Assembly (NCBI RefSeq): GCF_004352855.1
Contig: NZ_SJSC01000005.1
Span: 186,001 to 250,000 of the forward strand
From: Marinomonas sp. KMM3893
GTDB lineage: Bacteria; Pseudomonadota; Gammaproteobacteria; Pseudomonadales; Marinomonadaceae
Reading direction: 5' to 3'
DNA length: 64,000 nt
Shown here: positions 1 through 9,022 of the stretch, one piece after another
How positions within the stretch are numbered: position 1 is the first letter of the stretch
Layout of the letters: the number at the start of each line of letters is the position of its first letter
Translations under genes and position numbers: made by a program
Notes under the pieces: generated by a model
Told to the model about the DNA's origin: nothing
Databases searched by the model: none
Seen by the model: the letters and a program-made list of their open reading frames with translations, nothing else

Positions 1-312
1 AATAATCACCGCAATCATTACTACACTGATCACAGCCAGCGTTCGCGTGTAAGGCAATTCCGCTTCATGACGCATCGCCTTTTCATTGGCAGACCAACGA
101 CGATAAGCGTAAAACGCCAAGATGGCGGAAAACACACTCAAAACCAGTACTAAAATTTCCCGATACAAGGTCGGTGCAATATTTGGGGCCAATTGATCAA
201 TCCCTACGGCGGCGGCCAGAAAAGCCAACGCGGTACGAATCCATGCGAGAAACGTTCGCTCATTTGCTAAGGTAAACCGATAATCTGGGGCTTTGCCTGA
301 CTTACGCCACAT
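1..312 (-). CDS. DUF202 (YidH-type) inner-membrane protein, 3' end cut by window
   Basis: The first 104 codons are visible; the gene runs off the left edge. The N-terminus carries the family signature around residues 16-29 (LANERTFLAWIRTALAFL), where a conserved NERT-FLAWIRT stretch leads into the first membrane helix. A second hydrophobic segment follows at about residues 49-66 and a third begins near residue 91, as expected for this short three-helix family. The ATG at 310-312 has a GAGGAG ribosome-binding site at about 317-322. The molecular function of the family is not established. It lies downstream of the anSME gene on the same strand, separated by 28 bases, so co-transcription is possible. 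Confidence 0.8.
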   Translation of the reverse strand, partial: MWRKSGKAPDYRFTLANERTFLAWIRTALAFLAAAVGIDQLAPNIAPTLYREILVLVLSVFSAILAFYAYRRWSANEKAMRHEAELPYTRTLAVISVVMIAVII

Positions 313-340
313 ACTTTCTCTCCTCGATACCCGTCATTTA

Positions 341-1660
341 TCAACTCGCAAAGCAACAACGCTTGAATTTTTCACCACTACCACAGGGGCACGGACTATT
401 TTTTGAGACTTTAAACAAGGAATACAATAGCTTAGGTTGTTGCTCGATAATCGCCATAATATGTGCAGGCGATTGCTTATTCTCGATCAAGGCCGCCATA
501 AGCCGCATATAGGGCTCGGTGTGCTTGAAAAAGTTCGTATATCCAGAGCAAAAATAATTGTGATTCAAATAACCACTTCGCGACACAGAAAAACGATGTT
601 TAGGGCACCCACCGTGACAGGCGAATTTGTATTCACACTGAAGACAATCCTGATTTAAGGTACTCGCTTTGTCTGCACCAAACTGCTTTGCTGAGGCGCT
701 ATTGTTCATTTCTTTGATCGTATTCTCGTGAATATTGCCCAGTAAATGCTCAGGGTACACAAAATGATCACATTGATATAAATCGCCATTCGACTCTAAC
801 GCAAAGGCATGGCCACATGTCTCTGAGGTAATGCAAGAACCAGACGCATGACCACACCAGGTCGCCAGGGTTGAATCAAACATATTGACAAAAACACGCC
901 CTACGTCCGACTTTACCCAGACATCAAACACACCATTCAAAAATGCCCCATACTGCTTTGAAGGCACCGACCAAGTCGTCACTTTTGCCTCCAATTCACT
1001 TGGCAAAACCAATGTTAATGCTTGAGTGTCATCCGGTGTTGCGCTCGCTTCTCTTTCTACTAGCGGAATAAACTGTAAATAACGCGAGCCGATTTGCTTT
1101 AAAAATCGATATACTTGCTCGGGATACTGGGCATTAAGGTCATGAACAACCGTTAATGTATTAAATTCTATGCGATGTTTTTTTAGATACTCAATGCCTT
1201 TCATCACCTTGGCGTGAGTCGACTTTTTGGTCCGTGTTACACGGTAACCATCGTGTAAGTCTGGAGGACCGTCAATGGACACGCCAATGAGAAATTGATG
1301 CTGTTTGAATAATTCACACCATTCATCGTTTAACAATATGCCATTGGTTTGAAAGGCATGACTGATGCGTTTATTTCCCGCGAATTGAGCGCACAAAGCA
1401 ACGACTTTACGGAAAAACTCGACCCCCATTAACGTTGGTTCACCACCCTGCCAAGCGAATTGCACCTCTTGCCCCATTTGGGCATCAATGTACTGCTGAA
1501 TATAGCGCTCTAATGTGTCGTCATCCATGCGCCAATTTTTATTTTGCTCTGGATACAGCTTTTCTTTTTCCAGATAAAAACAATATTCGCAATCCAAGTT
1601 GCAAATAGAGCTGCTTGGCTTTGCCATAACATGGCAACCTGAAACCATTGATGAGGTCAT
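341..1660 (-). CDS. Anaerobic-type sulfatase-maturating enzyme (radical SAM/SPASM)
   Basis: Predicted cytosolic radical SAM enzyme that turns an active-site Cys or Ser of a type I sulfatase into formylglycine. The radical SAM cluster motif CxxxCxxC is at Cys20, Cys24 and Cys27 (CNLDCEYC). The SPASM region follows with many cysteines (CGHASGSC, then CLQCEYKFACHGGC and a late YFCSGY), which in this family hold two extra [4Fe-4S] clusters. The protein is 439 residues. After the SPASM part comes a SEC-C type zinc tail (PCPCGSGEKFKRCC) at the extreme C-terminus. The only type I sulfatase in the window is at 10312-11955, on the far side of the gal operon, and is the likely client. Family assignment is strong; the client is inferred. 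Confidence 0.9.
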   Translation of the reverse strand: MTSSMVSGCHVMAKPSSSICNLDCEYCFYLEKEKLYPEQNKNWRMDDDTLERYIQQYIDAQMGQEVQFAWQGGEPTLMGVEFFRKVVALCAQFAGNKRISHAFQTNGILLNDEWCELFKQHQFLIGVSIDGPPDLHDGYRVTRTKKSTHAKVMKGIEYLKKHRIEFNTLTVVHDLNAQYPEQVYRFLKQIGSRYLQFIPLVEREASATPDDTQALTLVLPSELEAKVTTWSVPSKQYGAFLNGVFDVWVKSDVGRVFVNMFDSTLATWCGHASGSCITSETCGHAFALESNGDLYQCDHFVYPEHLLGNIHENTIKEMNNSASAKQFGADKASTLNQDCLQCEYKFACHGGCPKHRFSVSRSGYLNHNYFCSGYTNFFKHTEPYMRLMAALIENKQSPAHIMAIIEQQPKLLYSLFKVSKNSPCPCGSGEKFKRCCFAS

Positions 1661-1772
1661 AAAAGCACCTTAGCTAGATTCAAATGATTCAGTCGCAGAA
1701 TAGGGGCTGTCGCTCGTGTCGAATAACGACTACGGCTGATCACGTTGTTGTTATTAGAGTTATTGGTTAGCG

Positions 1773-2870
1773 TTATTGAGCGCTTAATCCATGCCACACA
1801 AACTCATAAAGCGTTTTATGATGATAGGCTTTATTGGCTTTCAAGAGGCTATTGCTGAATGTCCATTCTGGGTGATTCGGCGAATCTGGCAAATACTGCG
1901 TTTCAAACGCAAAGCCTGAGTGATTTTTATAATACCCCCCTCCACGCCTTGGACACCCATCTAGAAAGTTGCCGGTATAGAGCTGCGCAGACGGCATGCT
2001 GGTGCTGACATCCATCCTCACTTCCTGATCTGGCGTATTCACACTACTCACAAGATTAACACGATGGCTTGGCTGATTAAGCAAATAGGCATGATCGTAA
2101 CCACCCACCAATTGCTGCTGCTCATCTTTGAGAAAATCTTGGCGGATGGGCTTTTTGATCCTAAAATCAAAACCGCTCTTTGCCACCGGAACACACCCGG
2201 AGATAGGCACACCAGAGGCGTCTATTGGCAAATATGAATCCGCATCAATCAACAATTCATGATCACGGCAATCCATCTCAGTGGTGTCGCCCTGCAGATT
2301 AAAATACGCATGATTGGTCAAACTGACAGGGCAATCTTGGTCACACACGCCATGATAAGAAATCGAAATACCATTGGTTTGCGTCAATTCATAGCAGACG
2401 GTTACATCCAATTGACCAGGAAAGCCTTGATCGCCATCAGGGGATCTCAAACCATAAACAACATAGCGATCCGACCACTCAACCAAGGTCCAACGACGGC
2501 GATTAAAGCCCTCTACCCCACCGTGCAAACAGTGTGCGCCTTGGTTTTTACTAATCGAGTAATCTTTACCATGCAAAGAGAACTGGGCGTTATTGATACG
2601 ATTAGCAAAACGACCTACGGTGACACCCAAATAGCCAGCTTGCTGATAAAACGCAGCCAGCGTATCCACACCGAGCAAGACTTCTCGAGCGCCCTCTGCC
2701 ATTGGCAAAGTACAGCTTAGCCAAGTAGCGCCAAGGTCCATAAAGGTCGCCGTCATGCCCGAGCCATTGCACAAGGTAATCAAGCCAGCAGGCTGACCAT
2801 CGTTCGCAAGACCTTGCATGTTTTCATGCAAAGCCTTCACACTGTCCGGGTAAGACCTAAGAACACTCAC
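1773..2870 (-). CDS. galM: Aldose 1-epimerase (galactose mutarotase)
   Basis: Interconverts alpha and beta anomers of galactose, feeding galactokinase. The 365-residue sequence shows the mutarotase family marks: GRFANRI near the N-terminal third, the NHAYFNLQG block with the catalytic His, and a late [13 protein letters not shown] block with the conserved Glu that acts as base. It is the last gene of the Leloir operon; its start overlaps the galK stop by four bases (ATGA type), which supports coupled translation. No signal peptide is visible, so it should be cytosolic. Confidence 0.93.
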   Translation of the reverse strand: MSVLRSYPDSVKALHENMQGLANDGQPAGLITLCNGSGMTATFMDLGATWLSCTLPMAEGAREVLLGVDTLAAFYQQAGYLGVTVGRFANRINNAQFSLHGKDYSISKNQGAHCLHGGVEGFNRRRWTLVEWSDRYVVYGLRSPDGDQGFPGQLDVTVCYELTQTNGISISYHGVCDQDCPVSLTNHAYFNLQGDTTEMDCRDHELLIDADSYLPIDASGVPISGCVPVAKSGFDFRIKKPIRQDFLKDEQQQLVGGYDHAYLLNQPSHRVNLVSSVNTPDQEVRMDVSTSMPSAQLYTGNFLDGCPRRGGGYYKNHSGFAFETQYLPDSPNHPEWTFSNSLLKANKAYHHKTLYEFVWHGLSAQ

Positions 2871-4033
2871 GCTACTGAACCTGCGCCATCGCTCGCGTTA
2901 CAAACGTAAATGGTCTCTTTTAGACCAGTTTGCGCTTGGTATTGTTTTTCTACCGCCTGCTTAACCACATCGACAAGCGCCGGCGGTACCAGAGCAACCA
3001 CGCAACCACCAAAACCACCGCCCGTCATGCGTACACCGCCTTGAGTCCCTATGGTGCTTTTCACAATGTCGACAATGGCATCCACTTCAGGACAAGTAAT
3101 TTCGAAATCGTCACGCATGGACACATGTGACTGCTCCATTAACACCGCTAAACGGGCCATATCACAGTCCCTTAGCGCTTGCGCTGCTTCGACCGTACGC
3201 GCATTCTCAGTAATAATATGACGAGCACGTTTCGCGGTCACTTCATCAAGCCCCGCTTGGCGAGCTTCAAACATCTCGATACTGACATCACGCAGGGCTT
3301 TCACGCCAAAAAAGTCAGCAGCGGCTTCACATTGCTGACGACGAGTGTTGTATTCGCTGTCTACCAAGCCACGTTTTTTATTTGAATTAATGATCACAAT
3401 AGACATGCTCTCAGGCATAGACACGTCGTCGCTTTCTAATGAACGACAGTCAATCAATAAGGCGTGATGACGTTTGCCCTTAGCAGAGATCAATTGGTCC
3501 ATAATGCCGCAATTGCAGCCTACAAATTGGTTTTCCGCCTGCTGCCCATTTAGCGCAATGTCTTGCTGGGAGATGTCCAGATCATAAAGCACCTTAAAGG
3601 TTTGCCCAATAACCACTTCCAATGCAGCCGAAGAACTCAATCCTGCGCCTTGTGGCACATTGCCACTCACCACGATATCCGCGCCATTAAATGTAAACCC
3701 GCGTTTTTGCAGGCAATCAATCACGCCTCGAATATAATTCACCCACATAACATCGTGATCAAATTCAAGTGGCTGAGCGAGATCAAATTCGTTCATTTGG
3801 TTATCGTAATCGACCGCCACCACTCGAACTAACGTATCTTGACGGGCCGTTGCAGCCACCACAGCCTGATAATCAATGGCACAAGGCAAAACAAAACCAT
3901 CGTTATAATCAGTATGTTCACCTATTAGGTTTACCCGCCCCGGCGCCTGAATAAGGTGCTCTGCAGTACGCCCAAAAACAGATTTAAAGGCATTGGAGAC
4001 AAGGTGAGTCGGCTGCGTTGAACAATCAATCAT
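2867..4033 (-). CDS. galK: Galactokinase
   Basis: Phosphorylates alpha-D-galactose to galactose 1-phosphate with ATP (GHMP kinase family). The galactokinase signature [16 protein letters not shown] is at residues 32-47. The GHMP ATP-binding block [11 protein letters not shown] follows in the middle, and the [11 protein letters not shown] motif near the C-terminus. At 388 residues it has the usual bacterial length. It lies between galT and galM, overlapping galM by four bases and separated from galT by 127 bases. Assignment is secure from motifs and operon context. Confidence 0.96.
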   Translation of the reverse strand: MIDCSTQPTHLVSNAFKSVFGRTAEHLIQAPGRVNLIGEHTDYNDGFVLPCAIDYQAVVAATARQDTLVRVVAVDYDNQMNEFDLAQPLEFDHDVMWVNYIRGVIDCLQKRGFTFNGADIVVSGNVPQGAGLSSSAALEVVIGQTFKVLYDLDISQQDIALNGQQAENQFVGCNCGIMDQLISAKGKRHHALLIDCRSLESDDVSMPESMSIVIINSNKKRGLVDSEYNTRRQQCEAAADFFGVKALRDVSIEMFEARQAGLDEVTAKRARHIITENARTVEAAQALRDCDMARLAVLMEQSHVSMRDDFEITCPEVDAIVDIVKSTIGTQGGVRMTGGGFGGCVVALVPPALVDVVKQAVEKQYQAQTGLKETIYVCNASDGAGSVA

Positions 4034-4160
4034 ACTTTTTTCCTACTGTATTTTAGTGCCTCCAAAACTCTCTTTAAGAGCACTCAGAGACGGTATTATT
4101 GCTTCTATTATTTTTCTATAAACTGTCTACGCCGATTAAACAGGCTTAAATAGACCGCTT

Positions 4161-5228
4161 TTATGACGCTTTATAGTGCTCATCACTGACCGCTCGCAAT
4201 CGCTCTGCTGCCTGCTCTGCGGTGAGATCTCGTTGGCTTTCGGCCAGCATTTCATACCCCACCATAAACTTCTTAACGGTGGCTGAGCGCAACAATGGCG
4301 GATAGAACAAGGCGTGCAACTGCCAATGTTCAATGCCCTTATCATCCCTGTCCTTATCCGCTTCAAAAAATGGGGCATAGTGCCACCCCATCGAATAAGG
4401 AAAAGAACACTGAAAGAGATTGTCGTAGCGGCTGGTTAGCTTTTTGATGGCGACCGCCAAATCGTCACGTTGTGCATCCTGTAGCTCTGCCATACGACGC
4501 ACATGCACCTTAGGCAACAGCATGGTTTCAAACGGCCACGCCGCCCAATAGGGCACTACGGCAATCCAATGCTCCGTTTCGACCACGGTCCGAGCACCGT
4601 CTTGCAACTCCGCTTGAACATAGTCCACTAACAAGTTTGAACCTTGCGCTTGATAATACTCCCGCAAGTGTTTGTCTTTTCTTTCTATTTCATTCGGTAA
4701 AAAACTGTTCGCCCAAACTTGGCCATGAGGATGAGGCTGTGAGCACCCCATCGCTTCGCCTTTATTTTCGAAAACCTGCACCCACAAGTATTCCTTACCC
4801 AGATCTTCGATTTGCTCGTTCCAGGTATCAACCACATTACGGATTTGAGAAACGGGTAATTCAGGCAGTGTTTTACTGTGATCAGGAGAAAAACAAATCA
4901 CTCGACTCAATCCGCGAACGCCTTGAGTTTTAAACAAAGGGTTATCAGAAGTCGGAGCATCCGGAGAGTCAGGCATCAAGGCCGCAAAATCATTTTGAAA
5001 CACATAAGTCCCACTGTAATCCGGGTTAACATCCCCAGAAACACGGGCATTACCAGGACAAAGAAAGCACCCTTCGTCATAGGAGGCTTGATTGTCCATC
5101 GTCGCTTTCTCATCTTGCCCACTCCAAGGACGCTTGGCGCGGTGGGGTGAAACAAGAATCCACTGACCTGTTAATGGGTTATAACGACGATGCGGATGAT
5201 CAACAGGATTAAAGGTTATTTCTGACAT
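4161..5228 (-). CDS. galT: Galactose-1-phosphate uridylyltransferase
   Basis: Exchanges UDP between UDP-glucose and galactose 1-phosphate. The active-site HPHGQ motif is at residues 166-170 ([10 protein letters not shown]); its second His is the uridylylated nucleophile in characterised enzymes. Cys54 and Cys57 (GCFLCPGN) match the structural metal site of the E. coli-type enzyme. The length of 355 residues is typical. It lies 96 bases downstream of galE in the same orientation. Confidence 0.96.
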   Translation of the reverse strand: MSEITFNPVDHPHRRYNPLTGQWILVSPHRAKRPWSGQDEKATMDNQASYDEGCFLCPGNARVSGDVNPDYSGTYVFQNDFAALMPDSPDAPTSDNPLFKTQGVRGLSRVICFSPDHSKTLPELPVSQIRNVVDTWNEQIEDLGKEYLWVQVFENKGEAMGCSQPHPHGQVWANSFLPNEIERKDKHLREYYQAQGSNLLVDYVQAELQDGARTVVETEHWIAVVPYWAAWPFETMLLPKVHVRRMAELQDAQRDDLAVAIKKLTSRYDNLFQCSFPYSMGWHYAPFFEADKDRDDKGIEHWQLHALFYPPLLRSATVKKFMVGYEMLAESQRDLTAEQAAERLRAVSDEHYKAS

Positions 5229-5324
5229 CTTTTGCTACTCACTCATTCTGACACTTCATTCTAGCAACACTGTTTCACCACACAGCGCAGCACGACACAG
5301 TTTGGGCAAGGCGATAGGGGCTGG

Positions 5325-6341
5325 TTACCCCTGATAGCCTTGAGGATTGTTAGACTGCCAACGCCACGTATCAATCGTCATTTCAGACACATCACGACGC
5401 GCCTTCCAACCTAGGTCTTGTTCTGCTTTTGCAGTACTGGCCCAACATTCAGCGATGTCACCTGGTCGACGCGGTTGTATTTCGTACGCGACATCATGAC
5501 CACAGGCGTTAGAGAACGCCTTAACCATGTCCAATACACTGCTGCCTTTTCCGGTACCCAAATTATAAATATGCAGTCCAGCTTTATCGGTCAGAGCGTT
5601 CAAGGCCGCTAAATGCCCATCTGCCAAATCCACCACATGAACGTAATCACGCACACCTGTGCCATCTGGAGTTGGGTAATCGTCCCCAAATACCGCCAAT
5701 TTTTCACGTCGCCCGACGGCAACTTGCGCGATAAATGGCATCAAATTATTAGGAATACCTTGAGGATCTTCCCCCATGGTGCCCGATGAATGGGCGCCCA
5801 CTGGGTTGAAGTAACGCAACAAAGTAATGCTCCAGTCGTCCTCTGCGGCGAACAAGTCACGCAGACATTCTTCCACAATGTACTTACTGCGACCGTACGG
5901 GTTGGTCGTGGCGCCAGTAGGTGAATCTTCGGTAATGGGCACCTCTTGAGGGTCGCCATATACCGTAGCAGAAGAGCTGAAAATCATATTTTTCACGCCA
6001 GCAGTACGCATCGAACGAGCCAACACCAAAGACCCATTTACGTTATTGTCATAATACTCAAGCGGCTTAGCTACTGACTCGCCGACGGCCTTCAGACCGG
6101 CAAAATGAATGACCGCTTGAATCTCATGCTTTGCAAACACGGCGTCGAGAAACGCTTCATCACGAACGTCACCTTGATGAAACTCAGGTCGCTCGCCAAC
6201 AATCGCTTCTATGCGCTTAAGCACCTCTAATTTACTGTTAGATAGATTATCAATGACGATAGGCTGATGACCTGCGGCAATCAATTGCACACACGTATGA
6301 CTTCCGATGTAACCTAATCCGCCTGTCACTAAGACCTTCAT
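5325..6341 (-). CDS. galE: UDP-glucose 4-epimerase
   Basis: Interconverts UDP-galactose and UDP-glucose with bound NAD. The Rossmann motif GGLGYIGSHT is at residues 7-16 and the catalytic YxxxK is Tyr149/Lys153 (YGRSK); the SSSATVYGD block supplies the Ser. I chose the ATG at 6341, giving 338 residues, because GAGG lies at good spacing before it and MKVLVTGG is the usual start; a GTG two codons upstream is the alternative. It is the first gene of the gal operon, and a LacI-type operator is 33 bases upstream of the start. Confidence 0.96.
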   Translation of the reverse strand: MKVLVTGGLGYIGSHTCVQLIAAGHQPIVIDNLSNSKLEVLKRIEAIVGERPEFHQGDVRDEAFLDAVFAKHEIQAVIHFAGLKAVGESVAKPLEYYDNNVNGSLVLARSMRTAGVKNMIFSSSATVYGDPQEVPITEDSPTGATTNPYGRSKYIVEECLRDLFAAEDDWSITLLRYFNPVGAHSSGTMGEDPQGIPNNLMPFIAQVAVGRREKLAVFGDDYPTPDGTGVRDYVHVVDLADGHLAALNALTDKAGLHIYNLGTGKGSSVLDMVKAFSNACGHDVAYEIQPRRPGDIAECWASTAKAEQDLGWKARRDVSEMTIDTWRWQSNNPQGYQG

Positions 6342-6371
6342 AACCACCTCTCACTCTTATAAATTCATTAA

Positions 6372-6389
6372 AATGTAAACGATTACATT
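6372..6389. promoter_or_regulatory. LacI/GalR-family operator upstream of galE (perfect palindrome arms)
   Basis: AATGTAAACGATTACATT fits the classic LacI/GalR pattern TGTAANCGNTTACA with a central CG and perfect 7-base arms. It lies 31-48 bases upstream of the galE ATG, where a repressor would block transcription of the gal operon. No lacI-family gene adjoins it; the only one in the window is at 48501-49526, whose own putative operators differ in sequence. Confidence 0.75.
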
Positions 6390-6461
6390 CAACTTATAAC
6401 GACATTAAACAGGATTTCAGCCCTTAAATCGAGGGTGAATTTAAAATTAATATCAAAATAA

Positions 6462-6475
6462 TGTAAACGATACCA
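6462..6475. promoter_or_regulatory. Second, half-degenerate LacI/GalR-type operator
   Basis: TGTAAACGATACCA keeps the left arm and central CG of the 6372-6389 site but has a changed right arm. The centres of the two sites are 88 bases apart, about eight helical turns, so a looped repressor complex is possible. This is inference from spacing and sequence only. Confidence 0.5.
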
Positions 6476-6632
6476 AAGGTTGGCAAACGATCTCCACCTC
6501 CTTGTATTCACATGATACTTTCCCAAGCAAAGCAACCCTAGTAAAAATCGGTTTTCTACTAGGATTCAATCAAGTTCAAAAAATAAAGAAAGAAAAATGA
6601 AGAGATGACATATAAATAGAATAAGAAACAAG

Positions 6633-6665
6633 CTGTTAATGGGAAATCTTCACTCCCACTAACAG
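6633..6665 (-). terminator. Imperfect hairpin after the SDR gene
   Basis: CTGTTAATGGGA (6633-6644) pairs with TCCCACTAACAG (6654-6665) with one mismatch and a nine-base loop. It lies 12 bases past the SDR stop codon, on the downstream side of the sulfatase operon. There is no long T tract, so this is a weak terminator or an RNA 3' end stabiliser. Confidence 0.45.
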
Positions 6666-6676
6666 ACAATGCATTA

Positions 6677-7468
6677 CTACGGAGACATAGGCAAACGTGT
6701 AGGAAGCTCTAACACGTCAGTTAAATTACATGCAGTCATACCGCCATCTACATTAATATCAATGCCTTTGAGCCAATTACTCTGGGGAGAAATAAGGAAT
6801 ATGATAATTGAAGCCACTTCACCAGGCAGTCCAGCGCGGCCAACTCGCTGAATATTTTTGAGCGTTTTTTCTCCAAAAGCGTTTTTGAAATCCTGCAAAA
6901 TACCGGTTTCAATCGCCGCCGGACTCACCGAATTGATACGAATGCCGCGCTGCAACAGCGCCTCACACTCTGCCATCCCCCACACAATAACGGCTTCTTT
7001 TGACAGGTTGTACGCTCGCACATAATCAATCTTATTTTGTTCGCAAAACATTGCCACGTCATCTTGCTCAGACAGCGCCATTAATTGCTTCACTTGTTCA
7101 ATATTATCTTTCCACATGGCGCCTGCTCTCGATGCTACATTCACAATCGATGAGCCTTTGGATAAATGAGCCAACATGCCTTCCGTAAATTCACGGGTGC
7201 CAATAAAGTTTACCTTTAAACCGAGCACAGCATTGCCTTCTCTTGGGGGCAAGCCTGCCACATTACACAAGGCGTCATAGGCTCCCTTCACCTGACTCAG
7301 CGCCGCCTTAATACTCTCTGACTTAGACAAATCCAAAGGAATGTATTCGTCTACTTTATAGTCAGGTGCTACGATATCAAATACGGTCACCTGTCCGCCC
7401 TGGGCCTGAATCAACTCAACCACCTGACGCCCAATGCCGGTCGCGCCACCTGTTACTGCTATTCGCAT
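6677..7468 (-). CDS. SDR-family alcohol dehydrogenase (coniferyl alcohol/3-alpha-hydroxysteroid dehydrogenase-like)
   Basis: NAD(P)-dependent classical short-chain dehydrogenase of 263 residues. The cofactor motif TGGATGIG is at residues 6-13. NVAG comes in the first half and a YNLSK (YxxxK) catalytic pair in the second, with NVAS supplying the Ser. The sequence lines up along its length with the SDR at 36974-37759, which resembles coniferyl alcohol and 3-alpha-hydroxysteroid dehydrogenases. AAGGAG eight bases before the ATG supports the start. It is the last gene of the sulfatase operon and probably oxidises the alcohol released by desulfation; the true substrate is unknown. Confidence 0.85.
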   Translation of the reverse strand: MRIAVTGGATGIGRQVVELIQAQGGQVTVFDIVAPDYKVDEYIPLDLSKSESIKAALSQVKGAYDALCNVAGLPPREGNAVLGLKVNFIGTREFTEGMLAHLSKGSSIVNVASRAGAMWKDNIEQVKQLMALSEQDDVAMFCEQNKIDYVRAYNLSKEAVIVWGMAECEALLQRGIRINSVSPAAIETGILQDFKNAFGEKTLKNIQRVGRAGLPGEVASIIIFLISPQSNWLKGIDINVDGGMTACNLTDVLELPTRLPMSP

Positions 7469-7506
7469 TCTAGTGCTCCTTAATGTAATTATTATTTGCT
7501 AGCGGA

Positions 7507-8964
7507 CTAATCAATCCGTGCCGTGACATTAATCAGGTCAGAAAAAAACTCTAACGACACTCTGCCACCTTGGGCACCAATACCGGAAGCCCCCACTCCC
7601 CCCATTGGAGTCCGCAACTCCCTAAGTTGCCAATCGTTGATCCACACATTGCCGGCGCGTATTTTGGCCACCACACGATGTGCGCGGGAAAAATTTTGCG
7701 TCCAGATTGATGATGCAAGCCCATAACGGGTGTTGTTTGCTAACTTAATGACCTCTTCTTCGCTGTCAAAGGGGGTAACATGACAAACTGGGCCAAACAC
7801 TTCATTACATACGAAGTCGGCGTCTTCTGCTAAACCAATGGCAACGACCGGCTGGATAAACGCCCCCTGATCACGCTCATCGCCAAATTGAGGAATTCCA
7901 CCTCCAGTTACAAAGGTCGCCCCATCTTGTGCTGCTTGGTCAATCATGGATTTCACTTTATCTCGATGCTGATGAGAAACCAGAGGGCCCATTTGCACCC
8001 CATCTTCGTCTGGCGCGCCAATTTTCATCTGACCAACTACAGCACCTAAGCGTGAAACAAACTCCTCAAAAACAGAGCGCTCTACATACATGCGCTCTGT
8101 CGAATAACAAATCTGGCCACAATTAGTAAAGGCGGAGCGCAGGGTCCCGGCAATGGCATCGTCTAGATTTGCATCCGAGAACACAATGCCGGCGTTTTTG
8201 CCACCCAATTCAAGACAGACATCTCGCACGCCCTTCGCGGCGCTTTGCATGATGATTTCGCCGGTATGAGTATCGCCAGTAAAGCCAAACGCCGACACGT
8301 CTTGATTTTCCGTCAAAAACGCACCGGCTGAGTTTGCTCCAAAGCCATGAATCAAATTAAAAACCCCGGCTGGGAAACCCGCTTCCTCGATAATTTCCGC
8401 CAACAGTGTGGCCGATTGCGGCGTCACTTCTGACGGTTTAGCAATAACACAATTGCCCATTGCTAACGCTGGGGCCACTTTAAATACCAGCAGCAGTAAA
8501 GGCACATTCCAAGGTGAGATGGCGCCCACTACGCCTTTGGGTTGACGCAATGTGTAATGGATTGCTTGCCCACCATTGGGTGGTGAAAAATGATAAGACT
8601 GCTCAAATAGATTTGCCGCTTCATCTGCGTACATGCGAAAGGCAAACGCAGAACGCCCCACATTGAGCATTTTTGCCGCCGCATAAGGCACACCAACATC
8701 ATCACTTTCGGCCAGCATCAATTCCTCACTTCGGCGCTCCATGATGTCAGCTACTTTGCGTAAAAGACGACAACGTTCCACTAACGAAACCGATCCCCAC
8801 CCCCCTTCAAAAGCCTCTTTTGCTTTTTCTACAGCAAGGTCCACCATGGCTTTATCCGCTTCGTAAACTCGGGCAATTTCAGCGCCATTTACCGGACTTT
8901 TCTTAATAAAAGACTGGTTAGATTTAACCCATTTACCATTAATATAATTCAGCATTTCTTTCAT
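7507..8964 (-). CDS. NAD(P)-dependent aldehyde dehydrogenase
   Basis: Aldehyde dehydrogenase superfamily protein of 485 residues, predicted to oxidise an aldehyde to the acid in the cytosol. It shows the oxyanion and binding motif SPWNVPLLL, the general-base block LELGGKNAG, the nucleophile block NCGQICYSTER with the catalytic Cys, and a C-terminal NEVFGPV motif. The gene lies 38 bases upstream of the SDR gene and 58 bases downstream of the MBL alkylsulfatase, so alcohol and aldehyde oxidation are likely consecutive steps. A second ATG three codons in is an alternative start. Confidence 0.9.
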   Translation of the reverse strand: MKEMLNYINGKWVKSNQSFIKKSPVNGAEIARVYEADKAMVDLAVEKAKEAFEGGWGSVSLVERCRLLRKVADIMERRSEELMLAESDDVGVPYAAAKMLNVGRSAFAFRMYADEAANLFEQSYHFSPPNGGQAIHYTLRQPKGVVGAISPWNVPLLLLVFKVAPALAMGNCVIAKPSEVTPQSATLLAEIIEEAGFPAGVFNLIHGFGANSAGAFLTENQDVSAFGFTGDTHTGEIIMQSAAKGVRDVCLELGGKNAGIVFSDANLDDAIAGTLRSAFTNCGQICYSTERMYVERSVFEEFVSRLGAVVGQMKIGAPDEDGVQMGPLVSHQHRDKVKSMIDQAAQDGATFVTGGGIPQFGDERDQGAFIQPVVAIGLAEDADFVCNEVFGPVCHVTPFDSEEEVIKLANNTRYGLASSIWTQNFSRAHRVVAKIRAGNVWINDWQLRELRTPMGGVGASGIGAQGGRVSLEFFSDLINVTARID

Positions 8965-9022
8965 GATTTAATACCCTTATCCAATCGGCTCCGCGGCCTT
9001 TCTATAAGCTCTCGCTAAACCG

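Larger units (their letters stand above)
6342..6676. other. 335-base gap: gal control region and terminator of the sulfatase operon
   Basis: No coding signal is visible. The part next to galE holds two LacI/GalR-type operators (listed separately). The part next to the SDR gene holds an imperfect hairpin. The middle is AT-rich, with homopurine and A runs around 6575-6600. No convincing -35/-10 pair for galE was found. Confidence 0.6.

Noticed and set aside
2259..2720. 153-codon plus-strand reading frame opposite galM
   Set aside because: galM is strongly supported by motifs and operon position, and the opposing frame has no recognisable domain.
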